Shown here piece by piece: positions 21,619 through 29,867 of a stretch of 36,274 nucleotides of DNA. The notes beneath the pieces were generated by a model that was given only the letters and a program-made list of their open reading frames with translations, ran no database searches and was not told where the DNA came from. The stretch's first letter is position 1, and each line of letters opens with the position of its first letter. This DNA comes from Lachnocurva sp045579705 (lineage in GTDB: Bacteria > Bacillota > Clostridia > Lachnospirales > Lachnospiraceae): the NCBI GenBank assembly GCA_045579705.1, contig JAZNMP010000026.1:1-36274 (forward strand), given 5' to 3'. The translations under genes and the position numbers were made by a program.

Positions 21619-24336
21619 ATGGGAAAGAAATGGGTCTATCTGTTTACTGAAGGCAATGCTAACATGCGTGAGATCCTCGGCGGAAAAGGCGCAAACCTTG
21701 CCGAAATGACTAGAATCGGATTGCCTGTACCACAGGGCTTCACTATCACAACGGAAGCTTGTACACAGTACTATGAAGACGGTCGCACTATTAATGACGA
21801 AATCATGAGCCAGATTTATGATGGCGTTAAATGGATGGAAGAAGAGAATGGAAAGAAATTTGGGGACTTAGAAAATCCACTTCTAGTTTCTGTTCGTTCA
21901 GGTGCTCGTGCTTCTATGCCAGGTATGATGGATACTATTTTGAACCTCGGTCTTAATGATGATGTTGTTAAGGCTATGATTTCAAAGAATCCAGATCCAA
22001 AATTTGAAAGATTCGTATACGATTCATATCGTAGATTCATTCAGATGTTCTCAGATGTAGTTATGGAAGTTGGAAAGAAACACTTCGAAGAACTCATCGA
22101 TGAGAAGAAAGCAAAGAAGGGCGTTAAGTATGACGTAGAACTTGACGCAAATGATTTGAAGGAACTTGCAGAAGAATTCAAGGCTGAGTACAAATCTCAG
22201 ATCGGCGAAGACTTCCCTACAGATCCTAGAGTACAGCTCGACCTCGCTATTCGTGCCGTATTCAAATCATGGGATAACCCTAGAGCAAATGTATATCGTC
22301 GTGATAACGATATTCCTTACTCATGGGGAACAGCTGTTAACGTAATGCCTATGGTATTCGGTAACCTTAATAATGAATCAGGTACAGGTGTTGCATTTAC
22401 TCGTGATCCTGCTACAGGTGAGAAGAAGCTTATGGGCGAGTTCCTCATCAATGCACAGGGCGAAGACGTAGTAGCAGGTGTTCGTACACCTATGCCTATT
22501 TCACAGATGAAAGATGAATTCCCAGAAGCATACGAAGAGTTCGTAAAGGTATGTGGAATTCTTGAAAACCATTATCATGACATGCAGGATATGGAGTTCA
22601 CAGTTGAGAACAGAAAACTCTATATGCTTCAGTGCCGTAATGGTAAGAGAACAGCTCAGGCTGCTCTTAAGATTGCATGCGACCTCGTAGATGAAGGAAT
22701 GAAGACAGAGGAAGAAGCAGTAGCTATGATCGATCCTCGTAACCTCGATACACTTCTTCATCCACAGTTTGATTCTAATGCACTTAAGTCTGCTACACCT
22801 ATTGGAAAAGGCCTCGGAGCTTCTCCTGGAGCTGCTTGCGGTAAGGTTGTATTCACAGCTGATGATGCAGAAGAATGGGCTTCTCGTGGAGAAAAGGTTA
22901 TCCTCGTTCGTCTCGAGACATCACCAGAAGATATCACAGGTATGAAGGCTGCTGAAGGTATACTTACAGTTCGTGGTGGTATGACATCACATGCTGCTGT
23001 AGTTGCCCGTGGTATGGGTGAGTGCTGTGTAGCTGGTTGTGGTGAAATCGTAATCGATGAGAAGGCAAAGAGATTCGTTCTCGGCGGCAAAGAAATCACA
23101 GAAGGTGATTCAATCTCAATCGATGGTACTACAGGATATATTTATTACGGAACTATACCAACAGTAGATGCAAAGATCGCTGGAGAATTCGGACGTATCA
23201 TGGGATGGGCTGATAAATATAGAACTATGGAAGTTCGTACAAATGCTGATACTCCTCGTGATGCTGCAAAGGCAAAGGAACTCGGAGCTCAGGGTATCGG
23301 ACTTTGCAGAACAGAGCATATGTTCTTTGAAGAAAGCAGAATTGCAGCATTCAGAGAGATGATTTGTTCAGATACAAAGGAAGAGAGAGAAGTTGCACTT
23401 GATAAGATTCTTCCATATCAGCAGAAAGACTTCGAAGAAATCTTCGAAACTATGGAAGGAAATCCTGTAACTATCAGATTCCTCGATCCACCTCTTCATG
23501 AGTTCGTACCTCATACTAGCGAAGAAATGGAGAATTTGGCAAAGGCTCAGGGAAAGACACTAGAGCAGATTAAGTCTATCGTATATGGACTTGAAGAGTT
23601 CAACCCTATGATGGGACACAGAGGATGCCGTCTGTCTGTTACATACCCAGAAATCGCAATCATGCAGACAAAGGCAGTTATCAGAGCTGCTATCAAGGTA
23701 AAGAAAGCTCATCCAGATTGGAACCTCGTTCCAGAAATCATGATTCCTCTTACATGCGATGTTAAGGAATTCAAATTTGTTAAGAAGATCGTAGTAGAGA
23801 CAGCTGATTCTGAAATCGCATCTGCTGGTATCGAATTAAAGTATGAAGTAGGAACTATGATAGAGATCCCTAGAGCTGCACTTACAGCTGATGAAGTCGC
23901 AGAGGAAGCTGACTTCTTCTGCTTCGGTACAAACGACTTGACTCAGATGACATATGGATTCTCACGTGATGATGCTGGTAAGTTCCTCGATGCTTACTAT
24001 GATGAGAAGATCTTTGAGAACGATCCATTTGCTAAGCTCGACCAGGTAGGTGTAGGCAAGCTTATGGAAACAGCTATCAAGCTCGGCAAGCCAGTTAACT
24101 CATCACTTCACGTAGGTATCTGTGGTGAGCACGGTGGAGATCCTTCATCAGTTGAGTTCTGCAACTCAATCGGTTTGAATTATGTTTCTTGCTCCCCATT
24201 CAGAGTTCCAGTAGCCCGCCTCGCCGCTGCGCAGGCAGCTATAAAGGAGTCTGCCAGTAGCACGAAATCATCAATAAATGTAAACCAGAGCGTCACACTT
24301 AAGATTAAGAATGACAGTACTGTAACATCTAAATAA
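21619..24336 (+). CDS. ppdK: pyruvate, phosphate dikinase
   Basis: Interconverts pyruvate + ATP + phosphate and PEP + AMP + PPi; in anaerobes it serves glycolysis or gluconeogenesis in the cytosol. The ATP-grasp domain starts KWVYLFTEGNANMREILGGKGANLAEM and contains SVRSGARASMPGMMDTILNLG. The phosphohistidine motif is GGMTSHAAVVARGMG (about residues 454-468). The C-terminal PEP/pyruvate barrel includes GLCRTEHMFF and SLHVGICGEHGGDP. The core ends near AARLAAAQAAI; a further Ser/Thr/Lys-rich tail of about 30 residues makes the protein 905 aa, longer than the usual 870-880. The RBS GAGGAGG is strong, and a terminator follows. Confidence 0.97.
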   Translation: MGKKWVYLFTEGNANMREILGGKGANLAEMTRIGLPVPQGFTITTEACTQYYEDGRTINDEIMSQIYDGVKWMEEENGKKFGDLENPLLVSVRSGARASMPGMMDTILNLGLNDDVVKAMISKNPDPKFERFVYDSYRRFIQMFSDVVMEVGKKHFEELIDEKKAKKGVKYDVELDANDLKELAEEFKAEYKSQIGEDFPTDPRVQLDLAIRAVFKSWDNPRANVYRRDNDIPYSWGTAVNVMPMVFGNLNNESGTGVAFTRDPATGEKKLMGEFLINAQGEDVVAGVRTPMPISQMKDEFPEAYEEFVKVCGILENHYHDMQDMEFTVENRKLYMLQCRNGKRTAQAALKIACDLVDEGMKTEEEAVAMIDPRNLDTLLHPQFDSNALKSATPIGKGLGASPGAACGKVVFTADDAEEWASRGEKVILVRLETSPEDITGMKAAEGILTVRGGMTSHAAVVARGMGECCVAGCGEIVIDEKAKRFVLGGKEITEGDSISIDGTTGYIYYGTIPTVDAKIAGEFGRIMGWADKYRTMEVRTNADTPRDAAKAKELGAQGIGLCRTEHMFFEESRIAAFREMICSDTKEEREVALDKILPYQQKDFEEIFETMEGNPVTIRFLDPPLHEFVPHTSEEMENLAKAQGKTLEQIKSIVYGLEEFNPMMGHRGCRLSVTYPEIAIMQTKAVIRAAIKVKKAHPDWNLVPEIMIPLTCDVKEFKFVKKIVVETADSEIASAGIELKYEVGTMIEIPRAALTADEVAEEADFFCFGTNDLTQMTYGFSRDDAGKFLDAYYDEKIFENDPFAKLDQVGVGKLMETAIKLGKPVNSSLHVGICGEHGGDPSSVEFCNSIGLNYVSCSPFRVPVARLAAAQAAIKESASSTKSSINVNQSVTLKIKNDSTVTSK

Positions 24337-24370
24337 TACTAAGGTATAAAGATAAGGTATAAAGATGGAA

Positions 24371-24405
24371 ACGGCCTGCACTTGGGAAAGTGCAGGTCGT
24401 TTTTT
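24371..24405 (+). terminator. terminator after ppdK
   Basis: 13-bp stem ACGGCCTGCACTT / AAGTGCAGGTCGT (one G-T pair) with a 4-nt loop and TTTTTT. Confidence 0.93.
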
Positions 24406-24476
24406 GTGGGGGTGTGGGTTGGGTGTTGGTGTGTTTTGTGGTTTTGTGTTGTTTGTGTGTTTGTGCTTTTGTGTTG
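24401..24476 (+). other. G/T-only tract leading into dyad pair F
   Basis: About 76 bp consisting of G and T on the plus strand with a single C. It follows a terminator and precedes dyads, as does the tract at 8444-8510. No coding signal. Confidence 0.75.
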
Positions 24477-24478
24477 CG

Positions 24479-24565
24479 GCGAAGATATTTGGAGAATACT
24501 GAGATATCTTCGTTTTTAAAGTGAGATGTGGCGAAGATATTTGGAGAATATAGGGATATCTTCGC
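24479..24565. repeat. dyad pair F: two 35-bp inverted repeats, 52 bp apart
   Basis: Units at 24479-24513 and 24531-24565 have arms GCGAAGATAT and ATATCTTCG(C/T), with loops TTGGAGAATACTGAG and TTGGAGAATATAGGG. Unit length (35 bp) equals that of array A and the spacing is 52 bp. The second unit ends 15 bp before a TATAAT at 24581-24586, so it could influence a promoter there. Confidence 0.88.
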
Positions 24566-24739
24566 CGCGAAGTTCAAATCTAGTATAATATGTGTATATA
24601 CCTTTCATTTGGTGAGGGGGATGATAGCGAAATGAGCACCTGGGAAGGTGCATTTATGAGGGCTTGTTTGTGAAAGATGACGGCGGCTCGCTCGACCTCG
24701 TTCTCCTGAGCGCCTCGGTTTGTGGAGTGGAAGTGGATT
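24566..24739 (+). other. leader region of the C39-cyclophilin gene
   Basis: A TATAAT box sits at 24581-24586 without a clear -35. A GCACCT-GGGA-AGGTGC hairpin follows near 24639-24654. A stretch rich in CTCG/GAGC lies at 24680-24718. If transcription starts near 24593 the leader is about 150 nt. I do not recognise a riboswitch. Confidence 0.4.
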
Positions 24740-25873
24740 ATGTTGAATGATTACAAATTTTTTCCGTTAAGGTTGGCGAAATGCGCAATCGTTCTCGCAC
24801 TGGTATGTGCGCTTGGAGCGGTCGCCGTTAGGGGATTCGAGGCCTTCCGCCTGAAAAGGGTTCCGGAGGATGTGATCGAGTTCGCGAAAAAATATCCCGA
24901 AGCTCGTTCCTATGCCAGGAATTTCAAGAAGTACGTGGATGAAGATTTTGACATGGATGTGTCGAAGGAAATGCGCGAAAGGGAGATTCCGCTGTTCATT
25001 CAATGGGACAAAAGGTGGGGGTACAAGAAATACGGCTCTAGTTTTGTCGGCGTGGCTGGCTGTGGGCCGACTTGCCTTTCCATGGTTGCATGTGGTTTGA
25101 ATGAGGATTCTTCAATCAATCCTTACGTGGTTTCGAGGTATTCGTCAGAGCAGGGGTTCTTTATAGAAGGCGAGGGAACATTGTGGGATTTGATGAGTGC
25201 GGGCGGAGAGCACTACGGTTTGAAGTGGGAAAAAGGCGAGGTTTCGGCCGATTATGTCCTTACAAATTTGTCATCTGAGTCTCCGATGATATGCTCGATG
25301 AAACCAGGTGATTTCACAAAAACCGGGCATTTTATCGTTTTGACAGGCATAGACTCCGACGGAAAAATAATGGTCAACGATCCGAATAGCCCGAAGAATA
25401 GTGAGAAACGCTGGAATGTCGATGTGCTGGTTTCGCAGATGAAGGGGATTTGGAGGTATGAGTTAGAGAATGTTTCGGCGGGGGCGACAGAGAAAACTGA
25501 AGGTAAAGAATCTAAGAAGGAAAATGAACAAATGAGATTATTGATAAATGGGGCAGAAGTTCCAGTGATCTGGGAAACTAATGATTCAGTAAATGCGCTT
25601 AGAGAGCTTGCGGTAAGTGGCCTCGAGATTGAGATGTCGATGTATGGAGGATTTGAGCAGGTCGGCGCCATCGGGAAGAGCATTCCGCGAAATGACAAGC
25701 AAACGACGACGTCGGCCGGCGATATTGTGCTCTATTCGGGTAACCAGCTGGTTATGTTCTATGGATCGAATTCCTGGGCTTACACAAGGCTAGGCCATAT
25801 CAAGCTTTCCGAGAAGGAATTAACAAAAATACTTGGAAATGGCGATGTTAGGATACGTTTGGAAGTGAAGTGA
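24740..25873 (+). CDS. membrane-anchored C39-like cysteine peptidase fused to a cyclophilin-like domain (377 aa)
   Basis: Residues 11-33 form an N-terminal membrane anchor. Residues about 82-240 match the C39-like peptidase fold: IQWDKRWG, then GCGPTCLSM with the likely nucleophile C108, then GHFIVLTGID with H197, then VNDP with D214. A charged Glu/Lys linker (about 245-264) leads to a domain starting MRLLINGAEVPVIWE and containing EMSMYGGFEQVGAIG, SAGDIVLYSGNQLVMFYG and WAYTRLGHI. This is the cyclophilin-like fold usually seen as a stand-alone protein of about 110 aa. The ATG was chosen because the in-frame GTG 18 bp upstream overlaps the likely ribosome binding site. Substrate unknown; the peptidase should face the cell exterior. 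Confidence 0.82.
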   Translation: MLNDYKFFPLRLAKCAIVLALVCALGAVAVRGFEAFRLKRVPEDVIEFAKKYPEARSYARNFKKYVDEDFDMDVSKEMREREIPLFIQWDKRWGYKKYGSSFVGVAGCGPTCLSMVACGLNEDSSINPYVVSRYSSEQGFFIEGEGTLWDLMSAGGEHYGLKWEKGEVSADYVLTNLSSESPMICSMKPGDFTKTGHFIVLTGIDSDGKIMVNDPNSPKNSEKRWNVDVLVSQMKGIWRYELENVSAGATEKTEGKESKKENEQMRLLINGAEVPVIWETNDSVNALRELAVSGLEIEMSMYGGFEQVGAIGKSIPRNDKQTTTSAGDIVLYSGNQLVMFYGSNSWAYTRLGHIKLSEKELTKILGNGDVRIRLEVK

Positions 25874-25913
25874 GGGGATTTGCAGAATCTCTTTGCCGAT
25901 TTTGTTGTTCGAC

Positions 25914-25951
25914 CTACGGAAAATCGCCGATTTGTGCATTTTTTTCCGTAG
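25914..25951. repeat. solitary dyad of the array E type
   Basis: A 38-bp unit with arms CTACGGAAAA and TTTTCCGTAG and inner CGCCGATTTGTG, preceded by TTCGAC as in array E. It is a lone copy of the dyad that is repeated at 35814-36120, 10 kb away. Confidence 0.9.
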
Positions 25952-25986
25952 TCCGCATGTTATTATTCACAGTTAAATAAGGACTA

Positions 25987-26020
25987 AAAATAAAGCTCAC
26001 AAATAAGTGGGCTTTATTTT
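25987..26020 (+). terminator. hairpin terminator before Nudix gene
   Basis: Stem AATAAAGCTCAC / AGTGGGCTTTATT (one G-T pair) with an AAATA loop, flanked by A and T runs, so it may act in both directions. Confidence 0.72.
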
Positions 26021-26079
26021 GTCTGCAGAAATAATTAGAATATTTGTATTAACAAATCGGAATTTGTAAGGAGATTACT

Positions 26080-26517
26080 ATGAGAGCACCATTTCAGATA
26101 TTAGCAATTCCATATAGGTTAAAACCACATTTGCAATATTGTGTTTTACACCGTTCAGACATTGATCAGTACCAGTTTGTGGCTGGTGGTGGCGAAGATG
26201 ATGAAAAACCGATAGAAGCTGCACTAAGAGAGATCTACGAAGAGACCTCTGTTAATGCGGTAAATATTCTGCCACTGACTTCTATGACCTACATTCCTGC
26301 TAATGTCATTTCAAAAAAGCACAGAGATCTGTGGGATCCTGATACAATAGTTATTCCTGAATATACATTCGGTTTTGAATGTAATTCGGAGATGGTGCTT
26401 TCAGGTGAGCATATTGGATTGGAGTGGATGACTTACGATGATGCACTAACGAGGCTGACATGGGATTCCAATAAAACTGCATTATATGAATTGAATTGTC
26501 GCCTGCTTAAAAGGTGA
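26080..26517 (+). CDS. Nudix hydrolase (145 aa)
   Basis: Hydrolyses nucleoside diphosphates linked to another moiety. The Nudix box is GGGEDDEKPIEAALREIYEETSV, fitting GX5EX7REUXEE; the glycine after EEX is replaced by Ser. Catalytic glutamates (REIYEE) are intact. The N-terminal strand LQYCVLHRSD and the C-terminal EHIGLEWMTYDDAL resemble members of the dihydroneopterin triphosphate or dATP pyrophosphohydrolase group, but the substrate is not certain. GTAAGGAG is 8 bp upstream. It opens a short cluster of AT-rich accessory genes. Confidence 0.88.
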   Translation: MRAPFQILAIPYRLKPHLQYCVLHRSDIDQYQFVAGGGEDDEKPIEAALREIYEETSVNAVNILPLTSMTYIPANVISKKHRDLWDPDTIVIPEYTFGFECNSEMVLSGEHIGLEWMTYDDALTRLTWDSNKTALYELNCRLLKR

Positions 26518-26542
26518 CAACTTCAAATTTAGGAGCGAATCA

Positions 26543-27067
26543 ATGATAATAAAGCAGCTAGAATATAATGAGTATAAGGGTAGGAAGTACAAAGCCAAGA
26601 TACTATCTAATGAGTATTTGTCCATAGAACCTGAAGGCGACAGCTTTGACATTAAATGGATAAAGGTATTAGAACCTCTTGTTAAAGAGTTAGAAGATGA
26701 TATGTTATCGGAATGGCTGGATAATCCAGTGGCATTTGGAGCTTTTGATTCAAATGGCAAACTCATTGGTTTTGTTGAGGGCTTTTTAGAAGAATGGAAT
26801 AATCGTTATCGCATTACTAACATCTGCGTTTTCGACTTAGATGCGAGGAAAAAAGGTATTGGCGGTAAGCTTTTAGATGTAATTATTGATGAGGCCATCA
26901 AAAGCAGAGCTAGAATGGTAGTGTTGGAGACTCAAAGTTACAATTCTAAAGCGATTACATTTTATAAGAAGCATGGATTTGAGATAATCGGATTTGATCG
27001 ATATGCTTATTCTAATCATGATCCGGAAAATCATGATATGAGAATAGAAATGGGAAGAAAACTATAG
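26543..27067 (+). CDS. GNAT-family N-acetyltransferase (174 aa)
   Basis: Acetyl-CoA-dependent acetyltransferase. The acetyl-CoA loop is ARKKGIGGKLLD (motif A, R-x-x-G-x-G), preceded by ITNICVFDLD. Motif B reads MVVLETQSYNSKAITFYKKHGFEIIGFDRYAYSN. The LETQ-x-x-N...FY-x-x-x-GF pattern and the final Y-S-N-H resemble streptothricin-type acetyltransferases (Sat/Nat), so drug acetylation is possible but not shown. RBS AGGAGCG lies 7 bp upstream, 25 bp after the Nudix stop. Confidence 0.88.
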   Translation: MIIKQLEYNEYKGRKYKAKILSNEYLSIEPEGDSFDIKWIKVLEPLVKELEDDMLSEWLDNPVAFGAFDSNGKLIGFVEGFLEEWNNRYRITNICVFDLDARKKGIGGKLLDVIIDEAIKSRARMVVLETQSYNSKAITFYKKHGFEIIGFDRYAYSNHDPENHDMRIEMGRKL

Positions 27068-27089
27068 AGCGCAGTTTGGGAGGGAAACG

Positions 27090-27548
27090 ATGAAGATTCA
27101 TATTATTGGAGGTCCAGGGAGCGGAAAAACTTATCTTGCGGAAAAGTTATCCAAAGAACTTGGCATCCAGCATTATGATTTAGATGAACTGCAATGGGAC
27201 AATAAATCTGATTCTTATGGTGTTAAAAGAGAGCCTGATGAACGAGATTGCCTTCTCGCTGATGTGCTGAATAAGAATGACTGGATCATTGAGGGAGTTT
27301 ATTACGCATGGTGTCAGCAATGTTTCTCTGATGCAGATAAGATTTATGTTTTGAGTGTTCCAAAGTATAAATACAGATACCGAATTATTCGTAGATTTGT
27401 CTGCAGAAAACTTGGTTTGGAGCAAGGAAAAAAGGAGACGTTGAAATCTTTATCTCAGCTATTGAAGTGGGCAGACAAATATCAGCAGGTAAATCTGGTC
27501 GAGATTAGAAAACTGCTGATTCCTTATTCAGATAAGGTAATTGAGTAG
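27090..27548 (+). CDS. P-loop nucleotide kinase-like protein (topology modulation/FlaR-like), possibly truncated
   Basis: Small adenylate-kinase-like P-loop protein. Walker A is GGPGSGKTYLA (residues 7-17). YDLDELQWD, WIIEGVY and DKIYVLSVPKYKYRYRIIRRF follow the pattern of the FlaR/YqaC-type proteins. Relatives usually run on for another 20-30 residues after IPYSDKV; this one stops at 152 aa with KVIE, so the C-terminus may have been cut short. The function of the family is unclear. RBS GGGAGGG is 9 bp upstream. It is the third gene in the accessory cluster. Confidence 0.75.
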   Translation: MKIHIIGGPGSGKTYLAEKLSKELGIQHYDLDELQWDNKSDSYGVKREPDERDCLLADVLNKNDWIIEGVYYAWCQQCFSDADKIYVLSVPKYKYRYRIIRRFVCRKLGLEQGKKETLKSLSQLLKWADKYQQVNLVEIRKLLIPYSDKVIE

Positions 27549-27603
27549 CATAACTTCAAATTTGTGAAAGGACATAATGTAATTAAAAGGAGGCTACTGT
27601 TGA

Positions 27604-27726
27604 AGAAACAGAGAGCAGGTTTTCCTCATAGAATATACGAAGGATTCTAAGTTGGCTGCAGAAGCGAAGGCAGCAGCCAGGAAAATGGGGTATAAGATTT
27701 ATGTCGCAAAAAGCCTGGATTTATAA
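27604..27726 (+). pseudogene. decayed gene fragment
   Basis: An open frame of 40 codons (RNREQVFLIEYTKDSKLAA... to ...KIYVAKSLDL) ends with TAA but starts right after a stop and has no start codon. A strong ribosome binding site (AAGGAGG at 27587-27593) lies just upstream, in front of a TTG in another frame. The segment resembles a sugar- or pyruvyl-transferase helix-strand pair, but it is too short to name. I read it as the remnant of a broken gene. Confidence 0.45.
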
Positions 27727-27759
27727 AATAGGATCTCTACGCAGGCTGTTCTCGTGATG

Positions 27760-27768
27760 TGATATACT
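27760..27768 (+). promoter_or_regulatory. extended -10 promoter before FIST-GGDEF gene
   Basis: TGA-TATACT forms an extended -10 box 85 bp before the start codon; no good -35 is visible. Confidence 0.5.
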
Positions 27769-27853
27769 AATGGTTATAGTAATACATTTGGAAAATAGAT
27801 GATTTAGTGGCATACATACATTATGTAGGTTGTTTTTTTCAAAGGGGTACGCT

Positions 27854-29617
27854 ATGAAACAATATCGCTATATCTTAAATGAAGATCTGACTTTAGATGG
27901 GATGATTGCGGAAATCCAGGGGCTTCCGGAGTATGTGCAGGGCGTAAAGGGGCTGTTGCAGATCGTGGAGCAGGATTGCGTGGTTGAGCCGATAAAAGAT
28001 GATTTGCAGAAGCTGACGAGCAGCCTCAGTGGGCTTCAGGTCGTCGGTATGACTAGTCATGGGGCGCTGAGCAAGGAAACGCATTCGATTCCTTACACGG
28101 TGTGTACGGTGATCTTTTTTGAGCGAAGCTCGTTCGAGGTCGATGTGTTCGACTGCCACATGCAGACGCCGCGAGAGGCGGGCAAGGAGTACAAATGCGT
28201 GCTCCGCGGATATGAAGCGCCGAGGGCTATTCTCATGATGTCATCGGATTTCAGCCTTTGTCCGGAGCCTTTTATCGATTGCGTGAATGAGCTGGATTGC
28301 AATCTCGTGGTGTTTGGCGCGCTCGCGGGAACGCGTCGAATGGGCGATGACAAATCGCTCGTCTTCGTCGGAAATCGCGTGTATGACAGGGCGATTGTGG
28401 CGGTTGCTTTTTGCGGGGAGGAGCTCAAATTCGCGTACGATTACAACCTTGGTTTCAAGTCCCTCGGTAAAGAACTCGTGGTTACGAAGTCTGACGACAA
28501 GGGCGTCGTATATGAAATCGACAACAAACCGGCATTTGATGTTTATAAAGAGCATCTCGGTGTGGAAATGAATGATTATTTCTTTGAAAATACGAGTTCG
28601 TTCCCTTTTATGCTGCGACAGCATGGACACTATCTCGCCAGAGTTGCGCTGGATTATCGGAAAAAAGACGGTGCGCTCGAGTTTGCCGTTCAAATTCCAG
28701 AAGGCAGCACGGTCAGCCTCGGCTATGCGACGGAGCAGTATCTATTAGAGGAGTCTTACGCTAACGCAAAAAGAATGTTTGGATTCCATCCTGAAGCCGT
28801 GCTAATCTACGTTTGCATGAGTCGAAGAATGTTGGTCGGAGATGATTTGGCTGAGCTTGAATTGGATTTCTACGAAAATGTAAATCCGAACGCGACCTGG
28901 GCTCATGGATACGGCGAGATCCTGCACGCAAATGGGCTTCGTGGTTTTTTGAACGCGTCGCTCGTTGCAGTGGGAATTCGAGAAGGTGATGTTTCGGAAG
29001 AGGAGCAGGCTCGCAAGTTCAAAGATATCGATATACCAAAGGATTATTTCATCGGATTCAAACCTCTGTCGAGCAGGTTGGTACGCTTCCTGGAAGCAAC
29101 GACGTCGGATCTGCGTTTTGCGGTGGATCAGTTGTTTAAGGTGGCGAGTCTAGATGAGTTGACACAGATTTACAATCGTCGTGCGCTGAATCACTTTATT
29201 CAGAAGTACATCGATGATTTCGGTTCAGAAGGAGAAGTCATGCTCCTGCTGGTTGATATAGATCATTTTAAGCATGTTAATGATACTTTTGGGCATGATG
29301 TCGGCGACATGATTCTCAAAGAAGGTGTGGACCGCGTGAAATCCTTTGTCACACAGAAGGATATCATCGGTCGCTGGGGTGGCGAGGAGTTCCTAATGCT
29401 TTCGCCATATAGCAGCCGTGAAAAAGCTATGAGTGTCGCTGAATCCATCCGCTCCTATGTCGAGGAAGCTGAGTTCGACATCGCTGGCCACATCACCATC
29501 AGTGGAGGTGTAACCCTCCTCCGCCCGGACGACACTATCGATTCTGCCTTCAAGCGCATCGATGATGCGCTTTACGAGGCAAAAGAGACTGGTAGGAACA
29601 AGATGGTGTTTAGGTAA
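27854..29617 (+). CDS. FIST-domain diguanylate cyclase (587 aa)
   Basis: Cytoplasmic signalling protein. The N-terminal 360 residues look like FIST sensory domains (FIST_N with LLQIVEQDC...VVGMTSHGALS, then FIST_C with AVQIPEGSTVSLGYATEQYL and YVCMSRRMLVGDD), thought to bind small ligands. The final ~165 residues are a GGDEF domain: DELTQIYNRRALNHF, LLLVDIDHFKHVNDTFGHDVGD and active-site RWGGEEF. The residues at the usual RxxD inhibitory site are TQKD, so product inhibition through the I-site is not expected. There is no membrane segment. GGGGT lies 8 bp before the chosen ATG; an earlier in-frame ATG has no ribosome binding site. A monocistronic unit with a terminator behind it. Confidence 0.9.
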   Translation: MKQYRYILNEDLTLDGMIAEIQGLPEYVQGVKGLLQIVEQDCVVEPIKDDLQKLTSSLSGLQVVGMTSHGALSKETHSIPYTVCTVIFFERSSFEVDVFDCHMQTPREAGKEYKCVLRGYEAPRAILMMSSDFSLCPEPFIDCVNELDCNLVVFGALAGTRRMGDDKSLVFVGNRVYDRAIVAVAFCGEELKFAYDYNLGFKSLGKELVVTKSDDKGVVYEIDNKPAFDVYKEHLGVEMNDYFFENTSSFPFMLRQHGHYLARVALDYRKKDGALEFAVQIPEGSTVSLGYATEQYLLEESYANAKRMFGFHPEAVLIYVCMSRRMLVGDDLAELELDFYENVNPNATWAHGYGEILHANGLRGFLNASLVAVGIREGDVSEEEQARKFKDIDIPKDYFIGFKPLSSRLVRFLEATTSDLRFAVDQLFKVASLDELTQIYNRRALNHFIQKYIDDFGSEGEVMLLLVDIDHFKHVNDTFGHDVGDMILKEGVDRVKSFVTQKDIIGRWGGEEFLMLSPYSSREKAMSVAESIRSYVEEAEFDIAGHITISGGVTLLRPDDTIDSAFKRIDDALYEAKETGRNKMVFR

Positions 29618-29674
29618 AGGTGAGTGGCGTGGTTTTGCTGGTGATGCCTCGAGCAACGAAATCAACAAATCCAT

Positions 29675-29711
29675 AAACCACTGTACGGAAAATCGTACAG
29701 TGGTTTATTTT
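29675..29711 (+). terminator. terminator after FIST-GGDEF gene
   Basis: Perfect 13-bp stem AAACCACTGTACG / CGTACAGTGGTTT with loop GAAAAT, then ATTTTATT. The top of the hairpin reads TACGGAAAATCG, the same 12 bases that open the array E dyads. Confidence 0.88.
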
Positions 29712-29740
29712 ATTATAAGGAAAATAGTTATATTGCTTTG

Positions 29741-29749
29741 TGCTATAAT
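29741..29749 (+). promoter_or_regulatory. extended -10 promoter of three-gene operon
   Basis: TGC-TATAAT forms an extended -10. The start codon of the first gene is 118 bp downstream, leaving a leader of about 110 nt with no feature I can name. Confidence 0.6.
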
Positions 29750-29867
29750 TAAAAAGGCTTTTTTTATAGTGAACTATAGAGTAAACGTATTTATGGTGAA
29801 GCCGAAGGCACAGATGTAATAGTTAGTCTGGTGTAATAATTGATTAGGGTAAAAGAGGGATTTTGTT

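Noticed and set aside
26052..26067. CsrA site before the Nudix gene
   Set aside because: ACAAAT-CGGA-ATTTGT is a 6-bp hairpin with GGA in the loop near the ribosome binding site, but the AT-rich stem and unrelated gene function make chance likely.
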